Assembly: GCA_963802765.1 (NCBI GenBank)
Contig: CAWDJZ010000009.1
Coordinates: 1-64,000 of the forward strand
DNA length: 64,000 nucleotides
Reading direction: 5' to 3'
DNA from: Gaiellasilicea sp963802765
GTDB lineage: Bacteria; Actinomycetota; Thermoleophilia; Gaiellales; Gaiellaceae
Below are positions 17,620 through 24,548 of this stretch, one piece after another; position 1 is the first letter of the stretch; each line of letters starts with the position of its first letter. Both the position numbers and the translations under genes were made by a program. The notes beneath the pieces were generated by a model that made no database searches, was not told where the DNA came from, and saw only the letters and a list, made by a program, of their open reading frames with translations.

Positions 17620-18573
17620 ATGCCGGAGCTGGCCGGACGAGTCGCCGACGCCTTCGAGACGCGGATCCGCGCGCAGGAAGAGAGCACGCTCTCGCCGCTC
17701 GCGGTCCGCTCGTACGAGACGCGGGGCCGGCTCGTGGAGGAGGACGAGTGCGGCGTGCGGACCCCGTTCCAGCGCGATCGCGATCGGATCGTCCATTCGA
17801 AGCCGTTCCGGCGCCTGAAGGAGAAGACGCAGGTGTTCATCGACCCCGCCGGGGACCACTACCGGACGCGGATGACCCACACGCTCGAGACCACGGGTAT
17901 CGCGCGGGTCGTCGCCCGCGCGTTGCGGCTGAACGAGGACCTGACCGAGGCGATCGGGCTCGGCCACGACATGGGGCATCCGCCCTTCGGCCACGCGGGG
18001 GAGGACGAGCTCGACCGCTGCCTGCGCGAGCGCTTCGGCACCGGCTTCCGCCACAACGAGCAGTCGCTCCGGATCGCGGAGGAGTTGAACCTGACCGCGG
18101 AGGTACGCGACGGCATCCTCACCCACACGGGTGAGCGGGAGCCAGAGGCACTGGAGGGCAAGATCGTACGGCTTGTCGATCGCGTCGCCTACATCAACCA
18201 CGACATCGACGACGCGATCCGTTGGGGCCTGCTCACGCCCGACGACCTTCCGCGGACGGAGCTCGACCTGCTCGGCGAGACCGGCGCGAGCCGGATCGAC
18301 ACGCTCGTGCACGACCTGATCGAGAGCTCGGAGCGTGCCGGCGACATCGTGCAGAGCGAGGACGTCGGCAACGCGATGCTCGCGCTCCGCTCGTTCATGT
18401 TCGAGCGTGTCTACCTCGGCGAGCACGCCCGCGCGGAGCACGAGCGGGCGCACGCGACGATTGCGCGCATCTTCGAGCACCTTGCCGCCCGCGGCGACTC
18501 CGAGGGCGAGATCCGCGGCTTCGTCTCCGGGATGACCGATCGTTTCGCGCTGGCGTACGCCGGCCGTCTCTAG
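17620..18573 (+). CDS. dgt: Deoxyguanosinetriphosphate triphosphohydrolase-like HD protein
   Basis: 317-residue HD-domain protein that hydrolyses dGTP or other dNTPs to nucleoside and triphosphate, limiting dNTP pools. The metal ligands are seen as H in MTHTLETTGIARVV, the HD pair in AIGLGHDMGHPPFGH, and a later Asp in LVDRVAYINHDIDDA. The substrate-site stretch PFRRLKEKTQVF is in the N-terminal third. The TAG stop overlaps the GTG of dnaG by one base; dgt next to dnaG is a common actinobacterial arrangement. Confidence 0.93.
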   Translation: MPELAGRVADAFETRIRAQEESTLSPLAVRSYETRGRLVEEDECGVRTPFQRDRDRIVHSKPFRRLKEKTQVFIDPAGDHYRTRMTHTLETTGIARVVARALRLNEDLTEAIGLGHDMGHPPFGHAGEDELDRCLRERFGTGFRHNEQSLRIAEELNLTAEVRDGILTHTGEREPEALEGKIVRLVDRVAYINHDIDDAIRWGLLTPDDLPRTELDLLGETGASRIDTLVHDLIESSERAGDIVQSEDVGNAMLALRSFMFERVYLGEHARAEHERAHATIARIFEHLAARGDSEGEIRGFVSGMTDRFALAYAGRL

Positions 18574-20219
18574 TGGCCCGCATCAAGGACACGTCGGTGC
18601 GGGAGGTCGTCGCGGCGGCCGACATGGTCGAAGTCGTCTCCGGGCGGACGCAGCTCCGCAGAGCGGGCGCACGCTACACCGGGCGGTGCCCGTTTCACGA
18701 GGAGCGGACGCCCAGCTTCTCCGTCAACGCGGCCGACAAGCTCTATCACTGCTTCGGCTGCGGCAAGGGCGGCGACGTGATCACGTTCGTGCGTGAGACC
18801 GAGAACCTCGACTTCGCCGAGGCGGTCGAGTGGCTTGCAGAGCGCTTCCGCGTGACGCTCGAATACGAGGAGACGTCACCGCGGCTCGAGGAGTCGCGCA
18901 AGCGGCGCGACCGGCTCCACGCCGTGCTCGACCAGGCGGCGTCGTTCTACGAGCGCCACCTCTGGGAGTCCGCTGCCGGCGCGCCGGTTCGGGCCTATCT
19001 CGGGGGCCGGGGGCTCGGCGAGGCGGTTTGCCGCGAGTTCCGGCTCGGGCTTTCGCCGGGCACCGGGTTGGCGGAGAAGGCGACGCAGAAGGGCTTCACG
19101 GCCGACGAGCTGCGCGGGGCCGGGCTGACGAACGCACGCGGCAACGATTACTTCCCGCAGCGACTGATGTTCCCGCTCGCCGACGCCCGCGGCCGGATCG
19201 TCGGCTTCCAGGCCCGCAAGCTGCGCGACGACGATCCGCTCCGCGGCAAGTACGTCAACTCGCCCGAGGGCGAGCTCTTCCACAAGTCGGCGATCCTCTA
19301 CGGGCTCCACCTCGCGCGCACGGCGATCGCAAAGCAGGAGCGCGCCGTGGTCGTCGAGGGGAACACCGACGTGATCGCGCTTCGCCAGGCGGGCTTCGAG
19401 CCGGTCGTCGCCTCGATGGGCACGGCGCTGACCGAACGGCAGCTCAAGGAGCTGCAGCGGCTGACGCGGCGTCTCTACCTCTGCTTCGACTCCGACGCCG
19501 CCGGCGAGGAGGCGACGCTGCGCGGGATGGAGCTCGCAGTCAAGCTCGGCTTCGACGTCCGCGTCGTGACGCTCCCGATAGGCCAGGACCCCGCCGACGC
19601 TCCGGCCGGCTTCGAGGCGCGGCTCGCCGGAGCCACGAGCTACGTCGTCCACCGCGTGCGGCTCGAGCTCGACCGGACGCCGGACCGGAACGAAGCCTTC
19701 GTGCGAGCGCGGGAGGTGCTCCAGCGCAACGAGGACTCGCCCGAGTGGCAGGACGCGCTCCGCCTGCTCGCGGGGCGTCTGAGCCTGCCGAAGGAAACCC
19801 TCACCGGCCTCACCCCGAAGGGCGGGACGCGCACGATTGCCGAGGACCTCTCGCCCAAGCTGCTCGAGAAGGGCGAGCGGCTGGAACGGAACGCGCTGGC
19901 CGCGTGCGTCCTCCACCCGTCGCTCGTCAAGCTCCTGGCGGAAGTCAGCCCCGAGCACTTCGACTCGGACCTGCACCGGCGCTTCCAGGCTCACCTCGTC
20001 GAAGGCGGGGCAGAGGACGAGCAGCTGCTCGCGCTTCGCGCCGAGCTCGACGCCCGCGCCGCGCGGGAAGGGCTGGACGAGCGCACCGGCAAGGAGCTCC
20101 TGCTCCACCTGCGCGAGCGGCGCCTCCGACGCGAGCTGGCCGGGGCGGAGCTGGAGCACATCAAGGAGCTCCAGAGCGCGCTCGCGCGCGTACAGGCGGC
20201 AGTGGCCGAGCTCGCCTGA
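18573..20219 (+). CDS. dnaG: DNA primase
   Basis: 548 residues that synthesise RNA primers for DNA replication. The CHC2 zinc ribbon has ligands C39, H42, C60 and C63, the catalytic core starts with the RNAP-like basic region, and the Toprim centre shows EGNTDVIAL and CFDSDAAGEEA. A helicase-binding C-terminal domain follows. I chose GTG 18,573, on the last base of the dgt stop, because similarity starts at ARIKDTSVREVV. The C-terminal part is shorter than in E. coli (581 aa), as is usual in this phylum. Confidence 0.95.
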   Translation: MARIKDTSVREVVAAADMVEVVSGRTQLRRAGARYTGRCPFHEERTPSFSVNAADKLYHCFGCGKGGDVITFVRETENLDFAEAVEWLAERFRVTLEYEETSPRLEESRKRRDRLHAVLDQAASFYERHLWESAAGAPVRAYLGGRGLGEAVCREFRLGLSPGTGLAEKATQKGFTADELRGAGLTNARGNDYFPQRLMFPLADARGRIVGFQARKLRDDDPLRGKYVNSPEGELFHKSAILYGLHLARTAIAKQERAVVVEGNTDVIALRQAGFEPVVASMGTALTERQLKELQRLTRRLYLCFDSDAAGEEATLRGMELAVKLGFDVRVVTLPIGQDPADAPAGFEARLAGATSYVVHRVRLELDRTPDRNEAFVRAREVLQRNEDSPEWQDALRLLAGRLSLPKETLTGLTPKGGTRTIAEDLSPKLLEKGERLERNALAACVLHPSLVKLLAEVSPEHFDSDLHRRFQAHLVEGGAEDEQLLALRAELDARAAREGLDERTGKELLLHLRERRLRRELAGAELEHIKELQSALARVQAAVAELA

Positions 20220-20237
20220 GGGGCGACGGCGAGCGGC

Positions 20238-20243
20238 TACAAT
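20238..20243 (+). promoter_or_regulatory. -10 element of the tRNA-Asn promoter
   Basis: TACAAT lies 13 bases before the tRNA 5' end, right for a transcription start a few bases upstream of the mature tRNA. No clear -35 is seen. Confidence 0.4.
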
Positions 20244-20256
20244 CCCCCGGCTGCGT

Positions 20257-20329
20257 TCCCGCGTAGCTCAATTGGCAGAGCATCCGGCTGTTAACCGGAG
20301 GGTTGTTGGTTCGAGTCCAACCGCGGGAG
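20257..20329 (+). tRNA. tRNA-Asn (GTT)
   Basis: A 73-base cloverleaf. The acceptor stem TCCCGCG pairs with CGCGGGA, the D-arm is GCTCAATTGGCAGAGC, and the anticodon stem TCCGG/CCGGA holds GTT at 20,290-20,292. The T-arm is GTTGG TTCGAGT CCAAC and the discriminator is G. CCA is not encoded. Confidence 0.96.
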
Positions 20330-20360
20330 TCAGGAACTACCTGCAAACACGCTGGAACGG

Positions 20361-20389
20361 AAAGGGCGCCCCGTGTGAGGCGCCCTTTT
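20361..20389 (+). terminator. Rho-independent terminator after tRNA-Asn
   Basis: AAAGGGCGCC pairs with GGCGCCCTTT around CCGTGTGA, and the descending arm ends in TTTT. It lies 31 bases downstream of the tRNA. Confidence 0.85.
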
Positions 20390-20480
20390 GAGAGGACTCC
20401 CGAGGCCGTGCGTGCTCGGCGGTTGCCGGCTCGCGCCCCGAGGTTTCTCGACTCCCGGGGCGGGCATTCAGCGCCGTACG

Positions 20481-21176
20481 ATGTCAGCTCGATCCTTCAC
20501 GCTCCTCGGGGTGCTCGTGTCGCTCGCCCTGGCTGGGAACGCTTCCGGCTCGATCAAGCTGGCGACGAATCCCGAGCGGCCGGCGTTGCGAGTCGACGGG
20601 CGCGGCAACGCCGAAGTCAGCTGGACAGCGGCCGGCGTCCGACGCTACGTGTTTGTGCCTCCGACGGGCCGCGTCTATCCGGGTCGCCGTCTGGCGGCGG
20701 CCGATGTCAGCCGAAGCAGCAGTGTTGTCACGCTCCCGTTTCGGCGGGTTCTTCGCCGCACTCCTGATGGTCGGCTCTGGGCGCTTCAGGCCTGGCGCGT
20801 CCAGGCAGGTGGGCCGGTCGAGCTCCGCTTCTCGCGCTGGCGCGGGGACCCGCCGAAGATGACCCTCACGAGCCAGCCGCGCTTCGACGGCGAGCTCGTC
20901 ACCGGCCGCGCCACCTTCGCCGGCCGCCCCGTTCCGCTCTCCTCCCCGACGCCGGAAGGCAAACGCATCCGCAGCTATGCCCTCATCGATCGAAAGACGC
21001 CCACGGGCTGGAGCCGGATCGCTGGTGCGGCCACCCGAGCAGACGGCACCTTCCGTCTCTTCATCCCTGCGGCGAAGCTCGGCGCGAGCTATCGCGCGCT
21101 CCTGCCCGGCCCCAACCTCGGCACCACGCTTGCCCCTGACACCGCCAGCCCACCCGTGCCGAGCTCACGGCAATAA
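20481..21176 (+). CDS. Hypothetical exported protein (231 aa)
   Basis: ATG 20,481 begins a signal peptide (MSARSFTLLGVLVSLALAG, cleavage after NASGS). The mature part is beta-rich with AEVSWTAAGVRRYVFVPPTG, RTPDGRLWALQAW and FDGELVTGRATFAGRPVPL, suggesting two small immunoglobulin-like or carboxypeptidase-regulatory-like sandwiches. No catalytic motif is seen. It probably acts outside the membrane. The upstream in-frame extension to 20,388 has no support. Confidence 0.65.
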   Translation: MSARSFTLLGVLVSLALAGNASGSIKLATNPERPALRVDGRGNAEVSWTAAGVRRYVFVPPTGRVYPGRRLAAADVSRSSSVVTLPFRRVLRRTPDGRLWALQAWRVQAGGPVELRFSRWRGDPPKMTLTSQPRFDGELVTGRATFAGRPVPLSSPTPEGKRIRSYALIDRKTPTGWSRIAGAATRADGTFRLFIPAAKLGASYRALLPGPNLGTTLAPDTASPPVPSSRQ

Positions 21177-21241
21177 GCGCGCCCGAACGGGCGAGTAGCG
21201 GCCAGGTTTGGGACGGCAACGTCGGGTGCAGAAGTGTCCCG

Positions 21242-21358
21242 ATGTTCCGTCTCCGAACCCTCGTCCTCCTGTGGCTCGGCCGGCGGCTCTGGTCGCTGAT
21301 TCGACCCGCGGTCCAGCGGCGGCTGCGGAGCCTCACCGCCGGGATGCGCTCATCGTGA
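21242..21358 (+). CDS. Very small basic membrane-associated peptide (38 aa)
   Basis: ATG 21,242 encodes MFRLRTLVLLWLGRRLWSLI followed by an Arg-rich amphipathic tail and a stop TGA at 21,356-21,358. The stop overlaps the GTG (21,355) of the next gene in a GTGA arrangement, which argues that both are translated. The hydrophobic core flanked by Arg would insert in or lie on the membrane. The function is unknown. Confidence 0.5.
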   Translation: MFRLRTLVLLWLGRRLWSLIRPAVQRRLRSLTAGMRSS

Positions 21359-21771
21359 CGCCGAGCCGAAACGTGCTGGTCGTGACCACAGTCGAGGACA
21401 CGGAAGCAGACGTGTTGCGCTCCCAAGTCGGCGCCGCCGACACGGTCAAGGTCGTCGTCCCCGTCGTGCGGCAGGGCGTGCTCGACTGGCTCGCGAACGA
21501 CGAACGAGCTCTTGCCGAGGCGGAGGCGATCGCCCACCGCACCGCCGATCAGCTTCCCGGTGAGACCACCGAGGCGACTGCCGGCGAGCCGAATGTGGAG
21601 CTCGCGATCCGTGATGCTCTGGCCACGTTCCCCGCCGACGAGATCGTGGTCGCGGTGAGGCCGGAGCAGCAAGAGGGACCCATCGAGCGAGCTGCAACCG
21701 ACACGGCGCCTCGTAGTTCCTTCGAGGGAGTGCCGGTGCGATTCGTCGTCATACCGGACGAACACCGATAG
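21355..21771 (+). CDS. Hypothetical protein, universal-stress-like fold (138 aa)
   Basis: GTG 21,355 overlaps the stop of the 38-residue peptide. The protein alternates strands and helices: NVLVVTTVEDTEADVLRSQV, TVKVVVPVV, DWLANDERALAEAEAIAHRT, FPADEIVVAVRPEQ and VRFVVIPDEHR. This is the order of a Rossmann-like/UspA-type domain, although the ATP-binding glycine motif is not evident. The open frame extends upstream to 21,208 but overlaps the peptide gene, so I reject that longer version. Confidence 0.6.
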   Translation: MTPSRNVLVVTTVEDTEADVLRSQVGAADTVKVVVPVVRQGVLDWLANDERALAEAEAIAHRTADQLPGETTEATAGEPNVELAIRDALATFPADEIVVAVRPEQQEGPIERAATDTAPRSSFEGVPVRFVVIPDEHR

Positions 21772-21821
21772 GCGGGACCGGCCACTCGAGGCACCAGACG
21801 ATCCCGGGTGAGGCCGCCGCG

Positions 21822-22079
21822 TCAGCGAGCGGTGATGAACCGCTCGACCGTCTCACCCAACAGCCGGTTGAAGGTCACGGGATCCTCGAGCATCAGGAAA
21901 TGCGCGGATCGCTCCATCAGGACGGTTTCGACTCCGTGGCGGCGGAGACCGTCGACGTCCGTGGGCCGATGGTTCCTGTCACACGACCAGCCGTGCACGA
22001 ACACGAGTGTCGGCTCGCCCGTCCCACGTGTCTCGAAAGTGACCGGGATCCCGTCTGGGGACACGGCGACGTCCTTCAT
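21822..22079 (-). pseudogene. Alpha/beta hydrolase with an internal in-frame deletion (85 aa)
   Basis: The first 37 residues (SPDGIPVTFETRGTGEPTLV, then FVHGWSCDRNH) match the start of an alpha/beta hydrolase including the oxyanion HGW. The next residues (PTDVDGLRRHGVETVLMERS, then AHFLMLEDPVTFNRLL) match the last 50, including the catalytic His. The middle of about 170-190 residues, with the nucleophile serine elbow and catalytic Asp, is missing without a frameshift. It therefore cannot be catalytic as a hydrolase. The ATG at 22,077-22,079 is intact. Confidence 0.7.
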
Positions 22080-22117
22080 TCGACGACCAGCCTAGTCGCG
22101 ACTACCGGTGGCAGCGG

Positions 22118-22378
22118 GTGATGGACATGGACCCTGCAGTAGTCCATACTCGCGCACTGATGGACGACGAACAGGGTCTCGGGTTCGGCTTCTACGCGAA
22201 GTTCGCCGGCGCGATGCTCGCGATCGGGATCGCCGTGTGGATCTTCGTGCTGATCATCAGCCGCGCGATCTACGCGTGGGGCCTGCTCGGCATGTTCCTG
22301 GCCCTCACGGTGGTTCTCCTCGGGATCGGCTGGTTCATCGATCGCCGGGACGCGCAACGACGGTCGCAGCTCGAATAG
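22118..22378 (+). CDS. Small two-helix membrane protein (86 aa or fewer)
   Basis: The frame has starts at 22,118, 22,121 and 22,160. The last gives MDDEQGLGFGFYAKFAGAML and is the most protein-like. Two hydrophobic helices (AGAMLAIGIAVWIFVLIIS and GLLGMFLALTVVLLGIGWF) are followed by a basic tail DRRDAQRRSQLE. The function is unknown. It is followed after 54 bases by the nucleotidyltransferase gene on the same strand. Confidence 0.6.
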   Translation: MMDMDPAVVHTRALMDDEQGLGFGFYAKFAGAMLAIGIAVWIFVLIISRAIYAWGLLGMFLALTVVLLGIGWFIDRRDAQRRSQLE

Positions 22379-22432
22379 CTGGTTGACGCTGCGGCGGGCG
22401 CCACTGCGCCCGAGCGAGCTTCCGCTCTCCTG

Positions 22433-23221
22433 ATGCACGACGAGGACCGGCGGCAGCTCGATCGCGTCTCGAGTCTGGTGCGCGATGTCCTCGGGGAGGA
22501 CGTAGCCGGCGCATACCTCTTCGGCTCGGCCGTCCAGGGCGGTCTCCAACCGGACAGCGACCTGGACGTGCTCGTCGTTTCCAAGCGGCACACGACGCTC
22601 GACGAGAAGAGACGCCTCGTCGCTCGCCTGCTGGCGATCTCGGGGCGGAGTGCGCCGCAGGGGCGCCGGCGCCGCGTCGAGCTGACCATCGTGGTTGCGT
22701 CCGAGATCAGGCCTTGGCGCTTTCCGCCGAGGATGGACTTCCAGTACGGCGACTGGCTGCGCGCCGAGTTCGAGCGGGGCAACGTCACGCCGTGGTCGAC
22801 GACGACGAATCCCGATCTCGCTTCGCTGATCACGATGGTTCTGCTCGCGGGCACACCGGTGCTCGGACCTCCGCCGGCGGAGCTGTTCGACCCCGTCCCG
22901 CACGACGACCTCGTCCGCGCGATCGTGGGCGACCTCGAGGCGCTGCTCGCGGACCTGGACGACGACACGCGCAACGTGATCCTGACACTCGCCCGCATCT
23001 GGAGCACGGTCGCCAGCGGGGACATCCGGTCGAAGGACGCGGCGGCGGACTGGGCGCTCGACCGGCTGCCCGGCGAGCATCGACCGGTTCTCGCGCGGGC
23101 CCGCGCGATCTACCTGGGCCACGAGGAGGAGCGCTGGGACGATCTCCGGCCGCGTGTCCGGCCGTACGCCGACCACGTCGTCGCCGAGATCGAGCGGATC
23201 CGGACCCGTTCGACTTTGTAA
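22433..23221 (+). CDS. Aminoglycoside nucleotidyltransferase-like protein (AadA family)
   Basis: 262 residues. The nucleotidyltransferase signature is YLFGSAVQGGLQPDSDLDVLV near residues 28-48, with the GS and the DxD metal ligands, followed by VELTIVVASEIRPW. The C-terminal half is all-helical, like the DUF4111 domain of ANT(3'')/ANT(9) enzymes (TLARIWSTVASGDIRSKDAA). Such enzymes adenylylate streptomycin or spectinomycin; a chromosomal copy in a soil actinobacterium could confer intrinsic resistance or act on another substrate. No mobile element lies beside it. Confidence 0.85.
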   Translation: MHDEDRRQLDRVSSLVRDVLGEDVAGAYLFGSAVQGGLQPDSDLDVLVVSKRHTTLDEKRRLVARLLAISGRSAPQGRRRRVELTIVVASEIRPWRFPPRMDFQYGDWLRAEFERGNVTPWSTTTNPDLASLITMVLLAGTPVLGPPPAELFDPVPHDDLVRAIVGDLEALLADLDDDTRNVILTLARIWSTVASGDIRSKDAAADWALDRLPGEHRPVLARARAIYLGHEEERWDDLRPRVRPYADHVVAEIERIRTRSTL

Positions 23222-23265
23222 AGCCTTGCAGGAACCCGCCGGCCGGTCCCTAACTGGTCCGTCCC

Positions 23266-24354
23266 GTGCGACTGCGTCTCGTACTCACGGCCGCGGTAGC
23301 CGCCGCTGTCCTCGCCGGCGCGCCGTCCGCGCCCGCGGCGTCTGCACCCGATCCCGAGATCGCCGGGCTCCAGGTTGCGCTGCGCTCGAAGGGCCTCTAC
23401 TTCGGCCGGATCGACGGCGTCGCCGGCCCGATGACCGCGAAGGGGCTGCGCACCTTCCAGCGGCTCGTCAAACTCCCGGTCGACGGCAAGCTCGGGCCGA
23501 GGACGCGCGCACGCCTCGGCGCGCTCGGCCGGCCGCTCGTGTCGCGCCGCGTGCTCGTGCAGGGCACGTACGGCTGGGACGTGTCGAGGCTGCAGTTCCA
23601 GCTCGCGCGCGCCGGTCACCTGCGCCTGCTCGAGGTCGACGGCCACTTCGGGGCGTCGACGAGGTCCGCGCTCACCCGCTTCCAGCGCGCCCGTGGGCTT
23701 GCTGTCGATGGGATCTTCGGCCCTGCGACGCTGACCGCCTTCGGCCACGGCGAGCGGACGCCCGTGCTCACTCGCTCGACCGCGAGCATGATCTCGTACA
23801 CGGTCCGACCGGGTGACACGCTCGCCGAGATCGCGGCGCGGCACAAGACGACCGTGCCCGCGCTCGCGAAGGCGAACGACCTCGACTCGCCGAATCTCGT
23901 CGTAATCGGCGACACGCTGCGCCTCCCGGGCACGGCGTCGCCCGGACCGGCCGTGGAGCTGAGCCGCTCGACCGTACGCGGCCTGATCGACAAGTGGGCG
24001 AACCATTACGGCCTTCCGGTCAGCCTCGCCCGGGCGCTCGCGTGGCAGGAGTCCGGGTTCCAGACGAACGTGACCTCGTCGACGGGTGCCTGGGGGCCGA
24101 TGCAGGTGATGCCCGAGACGTGGGCGTTCGTCGAGACCATCCTGCTCGGCCGCAGCGTTCCGCGGACCGGCGAAGGCGGGGTCGAGATCGGCATGACGCT
24201 CCTCAACCACCTGCTCAAGCGCTTCGAGGGCGACCAGCGGCTCGCGCTCGCCGCCTGGTACCAGGGCGAGAAGGCCGTGCGCGAGCGGGGTCTGTTCGAC
24301 GACACGAAGAAGTTCGTCGCGAACGTCCTCGCGCTCACCGGCCGCCCGCTCTAG
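23266..24354 (+). CDS. Secreted cell-wall hydrolase: two peptidoglycan-binding domains, LysM and lytic transglycosylase
   Basis: 362 residues. A signal peptide ends near residue 26 (APAASA). Two PG_binding_1 repeats follow, each with the FGRIDG..TAKGLRTFQR or FGASTRSALTRFQR pattern (about 32-75 and 105-150). Next is a LysM domain (YTVRPGDTLAEIAARHKTTV near 177-222), then an SLT-type transglycosylase domain with catalytic Glu in ARALAWQESGFQTN near residue 259 and GAWGPMQVMPETW. It should cleave peptidoglycan outside the membrane during growth or division. Confidence 0.9.
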   Translation: MRLRLVLTAAVAAAVLAGAPSAPAASAPDPEIAGLQVALRSKGLYFGRIDGVAGPMTAKGLRTFQRLVKLPVDGKLGPRTRARLGALGRPLVSRRVLVQGTYGWDVSRLQFQLARAGHLRLLEVDGHFGASTRSALTRFQRARGLAVDGIFGPATLTAFGHGERTPVLTRSTASMISYTVRPGDTLAEIAARHKTTVPALAKANDLDSPNLVVIGDTLRLPGTASPGPAVELSRSTVRGLIDKWANHYGLPVSLARALAWQESGFQTNVTSSTGAWGPMQVMPETWAFVETILLGRSVPRTGEGGVEIGMTLLNHLLKRFEGDQRLALAAWYQGEKAVRERGLFDDTKKFVANVLALTGRPL

Positions 24355-24390
24355 GAAGCCGGCTCGGCCCCCGCGCGCGCCGATCGTGTG

Positions 24391-24528
24391 ATGATCGCAG
24401 CGAAGTGGCGCTCGCGATTGGCGTACCGCCTTCCTGATCGCGACCGTCATCTGGCTGTACGACGCCTTCAGACCCACGTGAGCGCAGTCGGCGAGCTGCT
24501 GCACCGAGTGTGGGAGCGGCGTCTGTGA
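24391..24528 (+). CDS. Possible small basic protein (45 aa)
   Basis: ATG 24,391 to TGA 24,528 encodes MIAAKWRSRLAYRLPDRDRH, then LAVRRLQTHVSAVGELLHRV and WERRL. The amphipathic, Arg-rich helix character is plausible but could be chance in high-GC DNA. No clear ribosome-binding site is seen. It fills the gap before the next membrane-protein gene. Confidence 0.25.
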   Translation: MIAAKWRSRLAYRLPDRDRHLAVRRLQTHVSAVGELLHRVWERRL

Positions 24529-24548
24529 ACCTTCTATCGTCCGCTGGT

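Noticed and set aside
18222..18572. A 665-residue form of DnaG beginning inside dgt
   Set aside because: Similarity to primase starts at the GTG 18,573; the upstream codons are an open shadow frame of dgt.
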